Part shown: positions 33,826 to 45,449 of the stretch, one piece after another
Layout of the letters: each line of letters begins with the position of its first letter
Numbering within the stretch: position 1 is the stretch's first letter
Notes under the pieces: model-generated
What the model was told of the DNA's origin: nothing
Databases searched by the model: none
The model's input: only the letters and a program-made list of their open reading frames with translations
Translations under genes and position numbers: made by a program
Assembly (NCBI GenBank): GCA_907165135.1
Contig: OU015566.1
Span: forward strand, 10,896,157-10,960,156
DNA: 64,000 bases
Source of the DNA: Oikopleura dioica
Lineage: Eukaryota > Chordata > Appendicularia > Copelata > Oikopleuridae
Direction: 5' to 3'

Positions 33826-35430
33826 TTAATAATCGGGATGACGCTCAACAATACCAGCAAATGCGTGTCCACCGGCGGCGCAGGCGGCAATCATGGCGTA
33901 CTGGCCGTCTTCGTGCTGAAAAATTGATTAACAAGCTGCGGTGAGAAGTAAGAGGTCATAAGGGTGCACCGGCCGCTTATGAAAAGATTGGCCACGTACC
34001 TTCAGTCGGTTTGCACAGTGAGAAACGAGTCGAATGCCAGTGGCTCCGAAGGGATGTCCCATTGAGAGAGATCCTCCCCAGTTGTTGAGCTTGTCCATAG
34101 GAAGCTCTCCAACGGCGCCTTTAATGAAATTTGAACATCAGAAAATGAATAAACTCATTTACCTTTGACACCCATTCGTTCTCGGCAGAACTTATCGTCC
34201 TTGAGCGCTTCCAAGTTGGCAAGAACCTGACCGGCGAAGGCTTCGTGAATTTCCCAAACATCGATGTCGGATGGCTTGAGTCCAGATCTCTCCAAAAGTC
34301 GAGCGATGCCGTAGGCAGGGCCGAGGAGGAGCTGGTCCTTGGGGTCGATGGCAACGTACATGTAATCACGGAGGATGGCCTTTCCTCCAAGTCCCATTTC
34401 CTATGAATTAAATAAATAAAAATAGGAAGAATTGATGATAAGCTAACCTGGGCTTTCTTGTGAGACGAAAGGATGCAAGCAGAAGCTCCGTCTGTCAAGT
34501 AAGAAGAATTACCAGCAGTAACAGTTCCGTGGGGCTTGACAAAGGCAGCTCGGAGGCCGGCGAGTTTTTCGGGAGTGTTGACCTGGATACCGTTATCCTT
34601 GGAGATGGTCTCACCGCCGGGAATGTGGTACTCAAAAACATCGGAAAGAAGGCCAGCCTCGCTAGCCTTGAATGCGTTGGTGTGCGATCTGATGGCAAAA
34701 GCATCTTAAATCATGGTGAAAAAGAGTAGAGATAATAGATATACCTTGATCAGCTCGGGAAACACCCCACGCAGAAGCGAGTCGATCTGCAGAGTGACCC
34801 ATGATTTCTCCAGTAGAGAATTCAGAGATTGCTGGTGGCTCAGGGGCCAAGAATTTTCCAGGAGCCTTGAAGACGGGCTTCAAAAAGTTGATGACGCCCT
34901 TGGGGCCCTTGGAGAGCATTCGCTGGTTGCGAAGGAGATGTTGTCGCATCGCCTGGGGAAGGATAAAGAGATGAGTTTTTTAAGAGCGCCATTACCTTGG
35001 CATGTCGAATTGGAACGTCAGACATCGTCTCAACTCCACCACAGATAACAACTTCCCCGGCGCCTGACATAATATGACCGATCCCAGTGGTAACAGCCTG
35101 ACTTGATGAAATACAAGCCATGGTAACAGTATGAGCGGGAAGCGACTGGGGCAAACCAGCGCCAAGACAAGCTTCACGCATCACATTCGAGGTTTTGACC
35201 TCGGCGATGACGGTGCCGCCGACGGCGTAGTCGATTTCGTTGCCGTCGATGCCAGATCGCTGGATGGTTTGGGAAACGGCCGCCCGAAGCATGTCGTGTG
35301 GCATAAGGTTCGAGTACGCGGTGGAGGACTTGGTGAAGGGAGTTCGACACGAGTCGAGCACCACGACGGTGTTGTCTGCGAGACCGCTTTGGAGGTGTCG
35401 CTGCGACGCTCGGAGGCCGTTTCGGAGCAT
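33826..35430 (-). CDS. HADHB: Mitochondrial trifunctional enzyme beta subunit (3-ketoacyl-CoA thiolase)
   Basis: Six exons: 34996-35430, 34745-34952, 34448-34704, 34163-34400, 34000-34118 and 33826-33915; 1347 bases, 448 residues, all phases correct. Thiolase signatures are complete: nucleophilic Cys at about residue 106 in [31 protein letters not shown] and the final [10 protein letters not shown]. The Arg-rich start [14 protein letters not shown] fits a mitochondrial presequence. The enzyme performs the last step of long-chain fatty acid beta-oxidation, with HADHA. The start codon follows CCTCCCAG|A directly, as for a trans-spliced mRNA. It lies 170 bases downstream of TM9SF1 on the same strand, so a two-gene operon is likely. 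Confidence 0.95.
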
Positions 35431-35600
35431 TCTGGGAGGTTGAGTCAGAGAACGAAGATTTGAATAAACAGGCTTAGGTAAAATATCGGAAGTACAGAAA
35501 GTATAGGATACAGAAAATAAGTTAGAGTACAGAAATTGGGTAGAAGTTGATTTTTGAAAGAAGATTCTGCAGTGGAGATTCAGTAGCGACTCTTGGTTGA

Positions 35601-37801
35601 TCAGTCCATCTTCAAATTGACGTAGATGTAGCGGATGAACTGAAAGTCGTGAATATTGGATATTTTTCAATAATATAAACCTTCAGAGACGCTCCAAAAC
35701 CAATTGTTCCAAGCGTCAGGAAGAAAATATAACACATGAGGGCAGTGTAACCAAGAAACTCGACCTAAAGCAGCTATAAATCTGCTTCGAACTCATCAAC
35801 TTACAGTTTCGACAGCTCCGGACATGTTCGAACGGCGTAAATAATAAAAACAAGAGTAGAAAAAGACGAAAATGCCGGTGCTTCCAGCGGAGAAAATACT
35901 CCTCCACCACCAGCGATAATCTTCTGATGAGAGCTAAATAAATCGTTTGACTTCCAATTCTAGAGAGTGCATATTTTACCTGGAAGTAAGTCAGCGCTAT
36001 CGAAATACAGGCAGATACAGACAAAACGATGATGAACACGAGCAGAAGGACACCGTAAAGTGTGTATTGCTCTCGCCCCCAAACGGTGGCGAAAATGTAG
36101 TAAATCTCCACAGAGATCGCGGAAAAGGGCAAAAAGCCGCCAAAGAAGCAGTGGCAGATGAAATTCGTATACCACGGCTAGAGTTGAAAGTTAAATTCAT
36201 GCCAAACTCGTTAAATGAAAGACAAAAGAATTTGTTCGCAATGAGAAAAGAACCAAATATATTATAGAATTATGAAATGAAAAGAGATCTAAATTCTTCG
36301 ACCCTTTTTGGCTCAACCTTATTCTTAATGCTATATATAAGTCTTCATGAAATCTGAGAGTAAAATGAAATGAATTTACCTGTGGAGGAATGAGCCTGGG
36401 AATCGGTCTCGTTCTACATGGGCTGTCAAAATCACTTGTCGTATTTCTTGCAATAATGCCCCCAAGAACTGTCAGTGGAAAGCCCACTAGAATATACACT
36501 AGCATCAGGAGCAGGATCGTTGTAAACGGCAGTGCTTGCGTGGAGCCAGCGTACCAGTGAGTGCAGTTTATCGTAAACCAAATTGTAAAGAATGGACCGG
36601 TAAAGAGAAAGGCCGTCATGATGATGTTTCGCACCCAGTTTTGGCCGCCGAATTTTCGGTAAAAGGAGCCCGAGACATATCCAGCGATGCTAGAAAAACG
36701 ATAAAAAGGACGCCTCGCATTTTGATTTATTACCTTGAAGTAATGCAATACAAAATGATGGAATACGTATGAATAGCTCCTCCATGGCCAGGTTTGAAGA
36801 CCCCGCAAAGAGCCATGATTAAAATTCCACAGGCCATCGCCAAGAACTGCGTTCCAACTCCCAAAACTGCAGAGAGCAAGCTTATGTATCCCGGAAATCG
36901 AAAAACTTCTGTATGAATGACTTTCCATCCGCACTCGTCTTCTATCGCTAGTTCGTCGTCCAGGCTATCTTCTTTGTTGTATCTCGAGAAATCCGTGTTT
37001 AGCAATCGCATGAGAATAATGACAATGAATCCAGTGAGCAAAACGACCAAAACGACGGAATTTATAACAGATAGCCAGTGAATCTCCAACGTCTTTGGGA
37101 AAAACGATCCCTTCTGTTTCTCACGGATGGAAATTGTGTCTGTCGTTTCAATCCATTCAGTGGAGTAGTAGAATTCAACATTCAGAGGCGCATCATGATC
37201 ATCGAGAGAAATGGGGTGGGTACCAGCCGTGGAGACGTTGACGCTGATGATCATGTTGCTATGGCTGTTGTAAGTGAAGGTAAAATGAAGGGAGCTCCAG
37301 AGATAGCAACGCTCTACATGAGGGACGGGAATGAGACCCGATTCTTCGAAGTGGCCGATAAACCCGCGAACAGCTGAAAGATGAATTTACAGAACTTGCG
37401 TTTGAGATTTGAATGATTGAAAAAAATATTTTTTACTTACGAAGGTTGTCAATATTAAATTCAAAGTAATACAGCTCTCTAATCGCTTGCTTGAGCTTCT
37501 CAATATCCTCCGTTTCTAGCGTTACTGAGCAGAGAGTCTTCTTGCTGACACTCTGTTTGAATCGAATATCGTAGAGAGAGTAGGCCATTCGATCTCCATC
37601 AAGAACTTCCCCAAGAGTAAGGGGACGGTGCTTGATCTCATCTGGTCGACAAACTGGCAGCGAGTAGTAGTGGTACGTCTCGTGAGGGTTGAAGTAAGGG
37701 CCGACTTTGTTGACAAAAACGGGCACGGACTCGCCGTCTTTATACTGGTGGTGAGCCGCGTCGACAGAAAACAGAAGGATCAGCCCGAAGAAGCGGATCA
37801 T
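35601..37801 (-). CDS. TM9SF1: Transmembrane 9 superfamily member 1
   Basis: Seven exons: 37441-37801, 36734-37373, 36380-36689, 35980-36177, 35805-35933, 35681-35764 and 35601-35639; 1761 bases, 586 residues. A signal peptide ([15 protein letters not shown]) leads a lumenal domain with [17 protein letters not shown] and [10 protein letters not shown]. The multi-spanning part has [10 protein letters not shown] and [17 protein letters not shown], and the tail ends YVNLKMD. These match TM9SF1 closely, including the KxD-type Golgi/COPI retention tail. TM9 proteins act in endosomal/Golgi membrane-protein sorting; TM9SF1 is also linked to autophagy. The ATG follows TTTCTAG|A, a likely trans-splice acceptor. 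HADHB lies 170 bases downstream. Confidence 0.95.
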
Positions 37802-37972
37802 TCTAGAAAGGCAGCACTTTGAGAATAACTGAAAAATGGCAGTTATACTGTAAAAAGAGAATGTGAAGAAGATTTAGTTTGTCGTATCCCAAGTTGCGTC
37901 GTCGGTTGTCATTGTCTCCCCTCTTTTAGTTGTGTTTTCTATTGTTTTTGAGAAGAAGTAAGTCTTTCAGTT

Positions 37973-38323
37973 CTAGTGAAACACATTCCCAAAGGTAGCC
38001 GATTCTCTTGAAATATCTGACCCTGTATCCGAGCCATTATCCTCCCGATTATCTCCAGTCGTAATGTTGCTCCGGTGATTAGACGGAATAATTTTCTCAT
38101 TTTGCCCTTGAAATACTATTTTAGACAAACAAAATCTCCCAGAAGAGGGAAAGAGCTGAACTTTGACCTCTGGGATCTGACCTTTGGTACGAATCCGACG
38201 GTGCTTCGCGAAAATTTCTTCTAGTTGGTTGTAGTACCGTTTTTTGGCGTCTTTAGCTGGCTTTTTATGCTCTTGTTGGAAGGATAGATCGAGTAAACCC
38301 GGCACAATGGGAGTACGTTCCAT
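37973..38323 (-). CDS. Hypothetical basic protein
   Basis: The ATG at 38323 gives a 116-residue frame: a basic helical part (KKPAKDAKKRYYNQLEEIF), AKHRRIRTKGQIPEVKVQLF and an acidic Ser/Asn/Asp tail ending ATFGNVFH. The open frame continues upstream to 38407 without a better ATG, so an upstream exon is possible. No family recognised. It lies 171 bases upstream of TM9SF1 on the same strand and could belong to the same operon. Confidence 0.45.
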   Translation of the reverse strand: MERTPIVPGLLDLSFQQEHKKPAKDAKKRYYNQLEEIFAKHRRIRTKGQIPEVKVQLFPSSGRFCLSKIVFQGQNEKIIPSNHRSNITTGDNREDNGSDTGSDISRESATFGNVFH

Positions 38324-38407
38324 TCTACGGCGGAGATTTTTTATTAAATATGCTAGACTCAAAGTAAAAATGGTGTGCTCATTTTCAGAAGTGGGAATGG
38401 TACGCAA

Positions 38408-38771
38408 TAGATTTTAGAGAGTCTTTAATTAAGCGAAAAATGAGAATAACTAGAATCTGATACCAACTTAAAATTATAAGTTAATGGTTTTCAAATAAAA
38501 TTATTTCTTGCAGACCCTTCTTATCATCTAACATCTCTTGAAATAGATAAAATGTTGAGGTTTGAATTTAGCGAGTAAATTCTATTTCTATCAGAGTTTT
38601 CTCCTCGGGCAAAATTTGCACAGAATTGTCCGCGCTTCGGGCACGCTGATTGGCCGCGCGGCGCCAATGAATTTCTAGAAGTGCTCCATCTTTTTCATCC
38701 CTTTTTTATCAGTGAATCTTCAGTTGACCAGAAGAGTTTTATTTACAATTAATACACTTTCTTGAACGGTT
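38408..38771. other. Intergenic spacer
   Basis: About 360 bases between the 3' end of the CUB/protease gene and the upstream side of the hypothetical gene. It has a GC-rich patch near 38630-38680 (ATTGGCCGCGCGGCGCCAAT), itself a near-palindrome with CCAAT boxes in both orientations. It may be a promoter for the downstream minus-strand genes. Confidence 0.4.
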
Positions 38772-41700
38772 TCAAAAAGTAACAGAAAGGTTCTCTAAGA
38801 AGTCAATTCCGTGAAAGTCTTCGTTGATTTCTCTGATGCCAATGAGGTTTCCACTGTCTGTTGTTATTACAGATGGCTCACTAGAAAAGGATAAGTGGAG
38901 GTTCAATTCGCAAGGGGCTACCTATTCGTTTGGTTACGTTCCTGAATTTCACCGTTTTCGTAGTTCGTGAAAATAAGGGACCCTCCCGCTGGATTCAACG
39001 GAGCTCCAACACAAATTGGGCAAGGATTGAACTGGAAGCCTCCTTTTTTAGATAACTCGACGAGCTTATAGCGACTTGATTGATAAATTATTCAAGAGGG
39101 AGTTAACTCTCCTTACCTAAAGTTGCCAAGCCGATCGCGAAGGTCCCAAAATGCAATGATCTCAAACTGCCCTGGAAGTGAAGAATCTAGGAATTCAAAA
39201 CCAATATGTACAGTTGTTTGTCCCACTGTAAGACTTTTGCAATCTCGGAAGAGGCCAAAGTTTGGGGATACCAGAGCACCAAGGCAGTTTTCAGGGTTGT
39301 CGAGAGTATGCGAATGTAGGATCCAAGGCTTTGATGAGTGCAAGTTCAGTGATGGAATCGGGTGAGTTGTTGAGTTGCAAGGGTGGCATTCTAGATTACG
39401 TAGGAACACTTGAGTCGAGATCTGCTTTTGAAGAGAATGCTCGCTGTCTTCTTGTGGTTTGATTTTATAGGTGATCATGAAGCCTGTACTTTTCTTGGGT
39501 TCAATATTTCTCCGCCCGTTTTTACTGGTACAAAACATTTGAACCCAACCTTGATGAAGACCAATCTGAAGTAAACTTTACAAGAGCCAAGTTTGAACTT
39601 ATTCCACGAGAAAACGGTTGAGCGAATCCACAGACATTTGCTCCAATTTTGTTTTGTCCTTGCGGCCTGAAACCTTTGTAAAGCTGAATTTTGTCTAAAA
39701 ATAGGTTTATCTTTGCTTTATTTTTTCACAATACCCGCACAATTTTCTGCATCAGCGAGAGCAGTTACATTGAAATTGACCTCGATTTCGTGGGACAGAG
39801 GAGCCCAAATTCGCCAATTACAATTCAATCCGTTCTCATAATGTTTCAGCGGAAATCCAGGAGATATTATTATCCCAGACGAATCTGATAATGAGTAAGA
39901 CTAGAAAAGGTTTCAAATCTACCTGTGAGAATCTTTTCATCATTGCAAACAGAATCAGGAAGAATCTTCTCAATCGTGTATCTTATGAAGATCTTTGCGA
40001 AACCGAATGTTTCGATGAGCATTCCTAAATTTCCCCCAATTTCAAAGGCACCACCTTGGTTTGTTTCATTGAACAACTGCGCTTCTTCATCTCCATCCGG
40101 AAGAATATTTATCGCAAGACGACTTCCTGCTGAGAGCTCAATTGTGTCCCACAAGAACTTCACTTTCTTTTCTTTCTTGAATTCGAATATCCAGGTGCAG
40201 TTGACAGCAGAAGAACTTGGATATTCCGAGTTTTTGATGACGCCGAACTGTTGTGATTCTTTGACCTCAACGAAGCACTCATCATTCTCATCGCGGACTG
40301 ACTGTACATTGGGAGCAATTTTGGCCACATTTGTTGACTTTGTTACTTCTCCGAAATTTCCGAGCCAATTTATGACTGAAGAAACCCTTGCATAGACGCC
40401 AGGGTATCCTTCGCCGCAGCCTTCTCCCCAGCTAACGATGCCGTAGAGAATCCATGGATGTGAGTCACTGAGTCTGCAGACGATCGGCCCACCAGAATCT
40501 CCCTTGCAAGCATCTTTCGTCCCATCCCCAGCACAGAGCATTGTCTTTGGATCGTAACGATTACCATATTTCTTCATACAAAATGAATCGTCATGAATAT
40601 CGATCTTCACCTCTTGGAGCATTTCAGAACCTTCTTTTTCTTTCCCGTTTGTCTTTCCCCAGCCAGATATGTAGCAACCTCCTGTTACACTTGTCGATTT
40701 AGAGGTTTCAAATGAGATTTGAGGAAGCGCACCAGGTGGTGGAAGACAGATCGCTTGAATTCTAGTGTTGAAAGAAATCTCTTCTGTTAGTCGGATGATA
40801 GCAACGTCATTTTGAAAGCTTAGAATACTGAACTTCGGATGAGAGCGAAAAGATTCAACTGGAATTCTTCTCTCGTACTCGTCATTAGGGGAGCGAGAGT
40901 TGTGATCGCCGACGACGACGTAGTGTGGGATACCGATGTTGATACAGTGGGCGGCGGTGGCGACGATCTTTTCGGACAGGATGACGCCACCACAGTAGTG
41001 AGGCGAGTGGTACGATCTGAATTCAACGGTACATTTTCGTGAAAGAACACATGAACTTCTTCTACCATCTGTGCAATGTTTTCGCAAGTGTTACTCTTCT
41101 ACAATCACGACAGATAATACGAGATATTATTTATAAGCTCATGCTAGGAATCTTTTATAGTTTACCTCCTAAGAGAAGCCATCCAAGGCCAAGCACCAGG
41201 GTTCGCCTCGTCTCCGCCGATAATCTTTGCAAAATTAAATTTTTGCTGCGGATTTCCATAGCTGATTCCGCATGTTTTATTGCCGTAGTTTTCTTTCTCG
41301 AATTTCTCTGCCAGCTCGCTGGTCTCGTAGCATGAATTTTCTATAGGAATTCCATGTTGTTCGTTGAAGCTATTCCTCACTTGACATTCTATAAGTGTCG
41401 ACGTTGTCAACGGGTTCGAGATACCACGAGATGAATGAAAGATCGGACCAAGCAAGGCCTTGAGAAAGAACTCCCTGTATTGATTCTTTTTATCTTCGAA
41501 AATTTGCCGACTGAAAACGATGTCATCTCTTCGAGGATAAACTTTCTTTTGAAAACCAGCGAAAGCAGCGAAACCAGGACTTTCGTTGATTGAATCGGCG
41601 GAGAACTTCATTACAACTTCATCAAACTCGAAGAATACTGTCTTTCCGCTTAGCTCCTGTCCGCAAAAGATGGCGAGTAGATTTTCTTTTCGCTCAGAAT

Positions 41701-42850
41701 ATGAGTAGAAGTGAAGACTATCTTTACAAATTTTATCTCGTGTCCGTTCTTCAAGGTCCATTTGTAAGAAATGAATGACGATCCATCTTCGCGAAAAAAC
41801 CAGCTCGTCGAGTGGAAAGAGAAAGTTCCATGTACATCGGGTATTTGGAAAGTACACTTTTGGGAAGTTAATGGAATTTATAAAGGACGCTTCTGTTATT
41901 GTTTTCTTGCTTCCACAATTTGACAGTTCTTTTGTTTGTTTATCTCTCTTGATTTCGATCGTGAATGAGGGGAGCATGTCGAGCTTTTTTGTCAAAAACT
42001 CAACTCTGAAGGCATCGCCAGTCAGGAGAAAACTTGTTGAAGCTCCGCTGCAAACTTCTAAAAGTGGATAAAAACCATCGATTCCATCATAAATTGTGAT
42101 CTTCGCGTCGCTGCAATCTTCTGATGCTGGAATGTTGAGATGCTTCATCGTTACTTCAACAGTTGTTTGTGTTTCAGAAATCACGTTCCAAACGCAGTGG
42201 AATTTCGCGTTTTCAAGGGCGATGAATTCGATGGAAACAGAGTTTTCGCCGTCCAGATTCGTGTAAGTCGGCATTCTGCAAGGATCTTCATTGTCGAAAT
42301 TTGTTGCGTAGAGGCCAATCTCGGTGCTGAGTTGGTGCTCCTCGTCGATGTCGTAGTCGCTTAGTTGAGTCGGGATTCGTGGTAGAAAATTTAAAGATCC
42401 CAATTTTGAGAATCCAATGAAAACTAAATATATTTGAAAATCAAGGGAAAAGTATTGCTTCTTCAAACCTATATCTGATCCCTGCAAGTCTTGCATAAAA
42501 AGCGGGACGTCATTTTCCTCAAATGCTAAAGAATCCCCAATTCCAGCATAAACAAGATGGTCGATGGAGTCTTCCGAGAATCGAAGAATTTCGTTGGGAG
42601 AGTAATCTGTTTGATGGAGCGTTGCGAACGATTGAAGATGAGTTGAGTTCGTTGAATTTATCTCTGTTATTCCCACACCGGCGATTATGGCAGAATTTTG
42701 TACCGATATCTCTCTTACAGAGTTGATCTTCTCCCAGCAGCTCTCAACATAAATCAGAAATCGGTATCTTGTCAACACACCATAGCAGTTATCAACTTTT
42801 AAAATATAGCCGGCAAACAGCCTGAGAAAAAGAAAGAGTATTAAAATCAT
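38772..42850 (-). CDS. Secreted multi-CUB trypsin-like serine protease
   Basis: Eight exons: 42469-42850, 41166-42423, 39923-41016, 39735-39884, 39550-39694, 39117-39488, 38922-39074 and 38772-38880. They total 3663 bases, 1220 residues, all phases correct. A signal peptide (MILILFLFLRLFAG) leads. CUB-type segments follow (FHCVWNV, RCTWNFLFP), then an activation site K|IIGGDEANPGAWPW. The S1 triad is complete: TAAHC, NDVAIIRL and CKGDSGGP. The Asp six residues before the active Ser gives trypsin-like specificity. More CUB-like domains follow (NCTWIFEF, LNCNWRIWAP with KIQLYKGF, CLGALVSPNFG). The CUB-S1-CUB layout resembles ovochymases and related egg or extracellular-matrix proteases. The ATG follows TTCTTAG|AAAT. 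A Ly6/uPAR-like gene lies 142 bases upstream on the same strand. Confidence 0.9.
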
Positions 42851-42991
42851 ATTTCTAAGAAATCGAATTCCCAGAAAAGAAGCTGTTCTTTTATAAGTGC
42901 AAGATAATTTCAAGCTTTTTAAACCGGAATAAATCGTGGAGATTGATTTTATTGATAAGGCAGATAAACTGTTGATAAGCTAAAATCTCAT

Positions 42992-43909
42992 TTACACGAG
43001 AGCAAGAAAAACTGATATTGGATATAAAAATGATTGACTGCTAGAAGTTACAGTAATATTGAAAGCTTGTTCAGCGAATTGATCAAGCTCTTTCATCCAC
43101 TCTGATCTTGATCTTCCGTTCAATGAATATTCTAGGATAATTTCAAAGTGCGTTTCAGTTATAGAAACTCTTACCTTGGAAATTGCAATAGGAAGTATTG
43201 CAGCATGTTACCCTACTAAACGAGCGAGGTCCTAAATTTTGGTGGAAGACTTCCGGAAGGCCAAACTGCTCCAAGTTAGTTTGATCTTTCGACATCTCGC
43301 AGAGAGTGGGGAATTTATCCTTCTTCACGTGATCAACTTCTACTGAATGGCCCATTCTAACTTAATTTGCTTGTGATTACATTTTTGGGAAGAGGAAATA
43401 CTTTCTTCCTCGATGCTTTTTCTTGTTAAATTCGTCGCACAACCAGCAAGTTCGATCACTTTTGGTGCACATTGAGAGCTGTACTGACTACAGACGCCAT
43501 CTTGAAAGGACTTATTGAAGTATTCTATGTGGAAGCAACTTCCTCCTAGAACTTTGCACAAAACTTCATCTGGGTAATCTGGGTCTACAATCTGAGGTAG
43601 GGGTTCTCCTCCATGATTTCGAAGCTTTTTCTGTATTGAAACCCTGGCTTGAAGGGATCTGTACTTGATTCGATCTTTTCGAATTCGGGAAAACTGCAGA
43701 TCTTATCGGCTTTTTCATCAATAAAAACTTTATTTTCTTTCCTAGAATTTGAAATTGGGTCGATCAAGATATTTGAAGATGATTTCCTAATTTAACACCC
43801 TTTCTAAATTCGTCGATAAGTTATTCTTGCATCTGCAAACTCTGTATTCTGCATCTTCAAAGTCTCTTGCCGCGGATAGAAGGAAAGATGATAGAAAAAT
43901 TAAATCCAT
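42992..43909 (-). CDS. Ly6/uPAR-like GPI-anchored protein
   Basis: The ATG at 43909 encodes a signal peptide (MDLIFLSSFLLSAARDFE) and a first Cys pair (CRC). A later exon has repeated Cys (VLCKVLGGSC, VCSQYSSQC, LAGC) and one ends with the Ly6/uPAR signature TCCNTSYCN. The last exon begins after CTATTATCCTAG-type acceptor sequence near 43140. It ends at 42992 in a Ser-rich, then hydrophobic tail (SSSQSFLYPISVFLALV), typical of a GPI-anchor signal. Middle exon joins near 43560-43700 are not fully settled. Ly6/uPAR proteins are extracellular three-finger proteins; binding partner unknown. Only 142 bases separate it from the protease downstream, so co-transcription is likely. Confidence 0.7.
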
Positions 43910-44326
43910 GTTTGAGGAAATGAAAAGTGCCCAAGCTTGGGAATAAAATGCAAATGCTTATTGAATTCAGAATAATGAATGAGAAAGAATCGACAGCACC
44001 TGTCAATCAAGATATTTTATTAAGCAAGGGTCAAGGAACTTAACTTTATGAAGTTATTGCTTATTCATAAGTTCATTTTGTTCCATCCTTATTTTGCTGA
44101 TCCAGGCATCAAACTCTGTTGTTTGAACTCCTGAAGGCGGAAAAAAGCATGCGCTTTGAGATTCTTCCAAGTCTCGTTGAACGTATTTGCATAACTTTTG
44201 GAGGTGATTTATAGCTCATGAAACAACCACATTCCCGGCTTTCAAATCCAATATTCAGCAATTATTTGACTTTCGTGTACACGTGGTAGAAGTAGAGGTA
44301 GAATTCCACAGACCAGAGAATCGAAA
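43910..44326. other. Divergent intergenic region (Ly6-like / RING)
   Basis: About 415 bases between the minus-strand Ly6-like gene and the plus-strand RING gene, so it should hold both 5' control regions. AT-rich; no clear core motif recognised. Confidence 0.4.
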
Positions 44327-45250
44327 ATGAGCCATCTCTACGCGGCCACAAGCTCAATCACTAAGTGGGGCAACACAGGCAAATGCCATCAGTGCGATCG
44401 GTAAAATTCAGTCAATATATAAAACATAAGTCAAAGGTGTATATTATTACTTAGAAACAGTACCCTAACAATGAACACAGGGTGACTGAGCAGATGTACT
44501 TGGTCCGCTACCAGGTCAACAAGAACTGGATCACCAACACTATTTGCTACAATTGCGCCCGCTCAGTCTGCACTACGAACGATTTCGCCAGTGGGAAGAT
44601 ATTTCTCACGGATGCCAAGTTCAAGTGTCCGGCTTCCAGTTGCGACAAGACTGCCTTGTCTTTCTGGGACTTCATTTACGCAACTTGCTGCGACACCGCC
44701 TTTAAGGCAAAATACAGTGTCAACTTATCCGAAATCAACTGCAAAGAAAAGGTCGACTATGCCAACTTCGCCAAGGTGCTTCAGACTCTTGAAGTCGTGG
44801 AGAAGGAAGAGCTTGCTACTGATGAGGCTGTTGATGTTGCCGACAAGCAGCTAAAATCGGCCGCTTTGAGGCAGAGAATAGTGCACGAACAACGGGAAAA
44901 GATCAAGGCACGCGTTGCTGAGACTTTTTTTGACGCTGGACAAACGCTCGGACTCGGAAAACTAAAAATGCAATCGAATGGAAATGGTAAATTTAACCGC
45001 CCTATATAAAAAAGTATAAAAAACAAAAATGCCGTGGTAATTAAATCGAATTTTAGTGGTGAAGCAAAAGTCAGATACGCGATTTACTTGCAACATCTGC
45101 AAGAGTGATTACAACAAAGGGAAGAAGTGGGAGAGTGCTCCACGCTGCGGACATCGAGCATGCATGGACTGCCTGAAGAAAATCGAGAATAAGCTCTGCC
45201 CTGAATGCAAGAAACCATTTACTCATGACGAGATCATCAAACTGTACTAG
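44327..45250 (+). CDS. RING-finger protein with N-terminal zinc-binding cysteines
   Basis: Exons 44327-44400, 44481-44986 and 45057-45250; 774 bases, 257 residues. The N-terminus has CxxC pairs (KCHQC, ICYNC) and further Cys (FKCPASSC, ATCC). A charged helical middle follows. A RING-HC finger closes the protein: CNICKSDY, CGHRACMDC and CPECKKPF, ending DEIIKLY. A probable E3 ubiquitin ligase of unknown substrate. The divergent kinase gene starts 200 bases downstream on the same strand, an operon-like spacing. Confidence 0.8.
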
Positions 45251-45449
45251 AAGCTGACTGTACTGTCACACAATCTTCTTTTTATTCTCCTTGATTTACA
45301 TGATTTCCATTCCTGACATGGTTGAATAAAATTTATTTCTAAAAATTCTAGCCTACATTTTTCGACATTGCCACGACCAAATTGTTCGTGTTTTTTATTG
45401 AAATAAAGCGATAACTTTTTAGATTTCTTTGTCGAAATCATATAACGAG

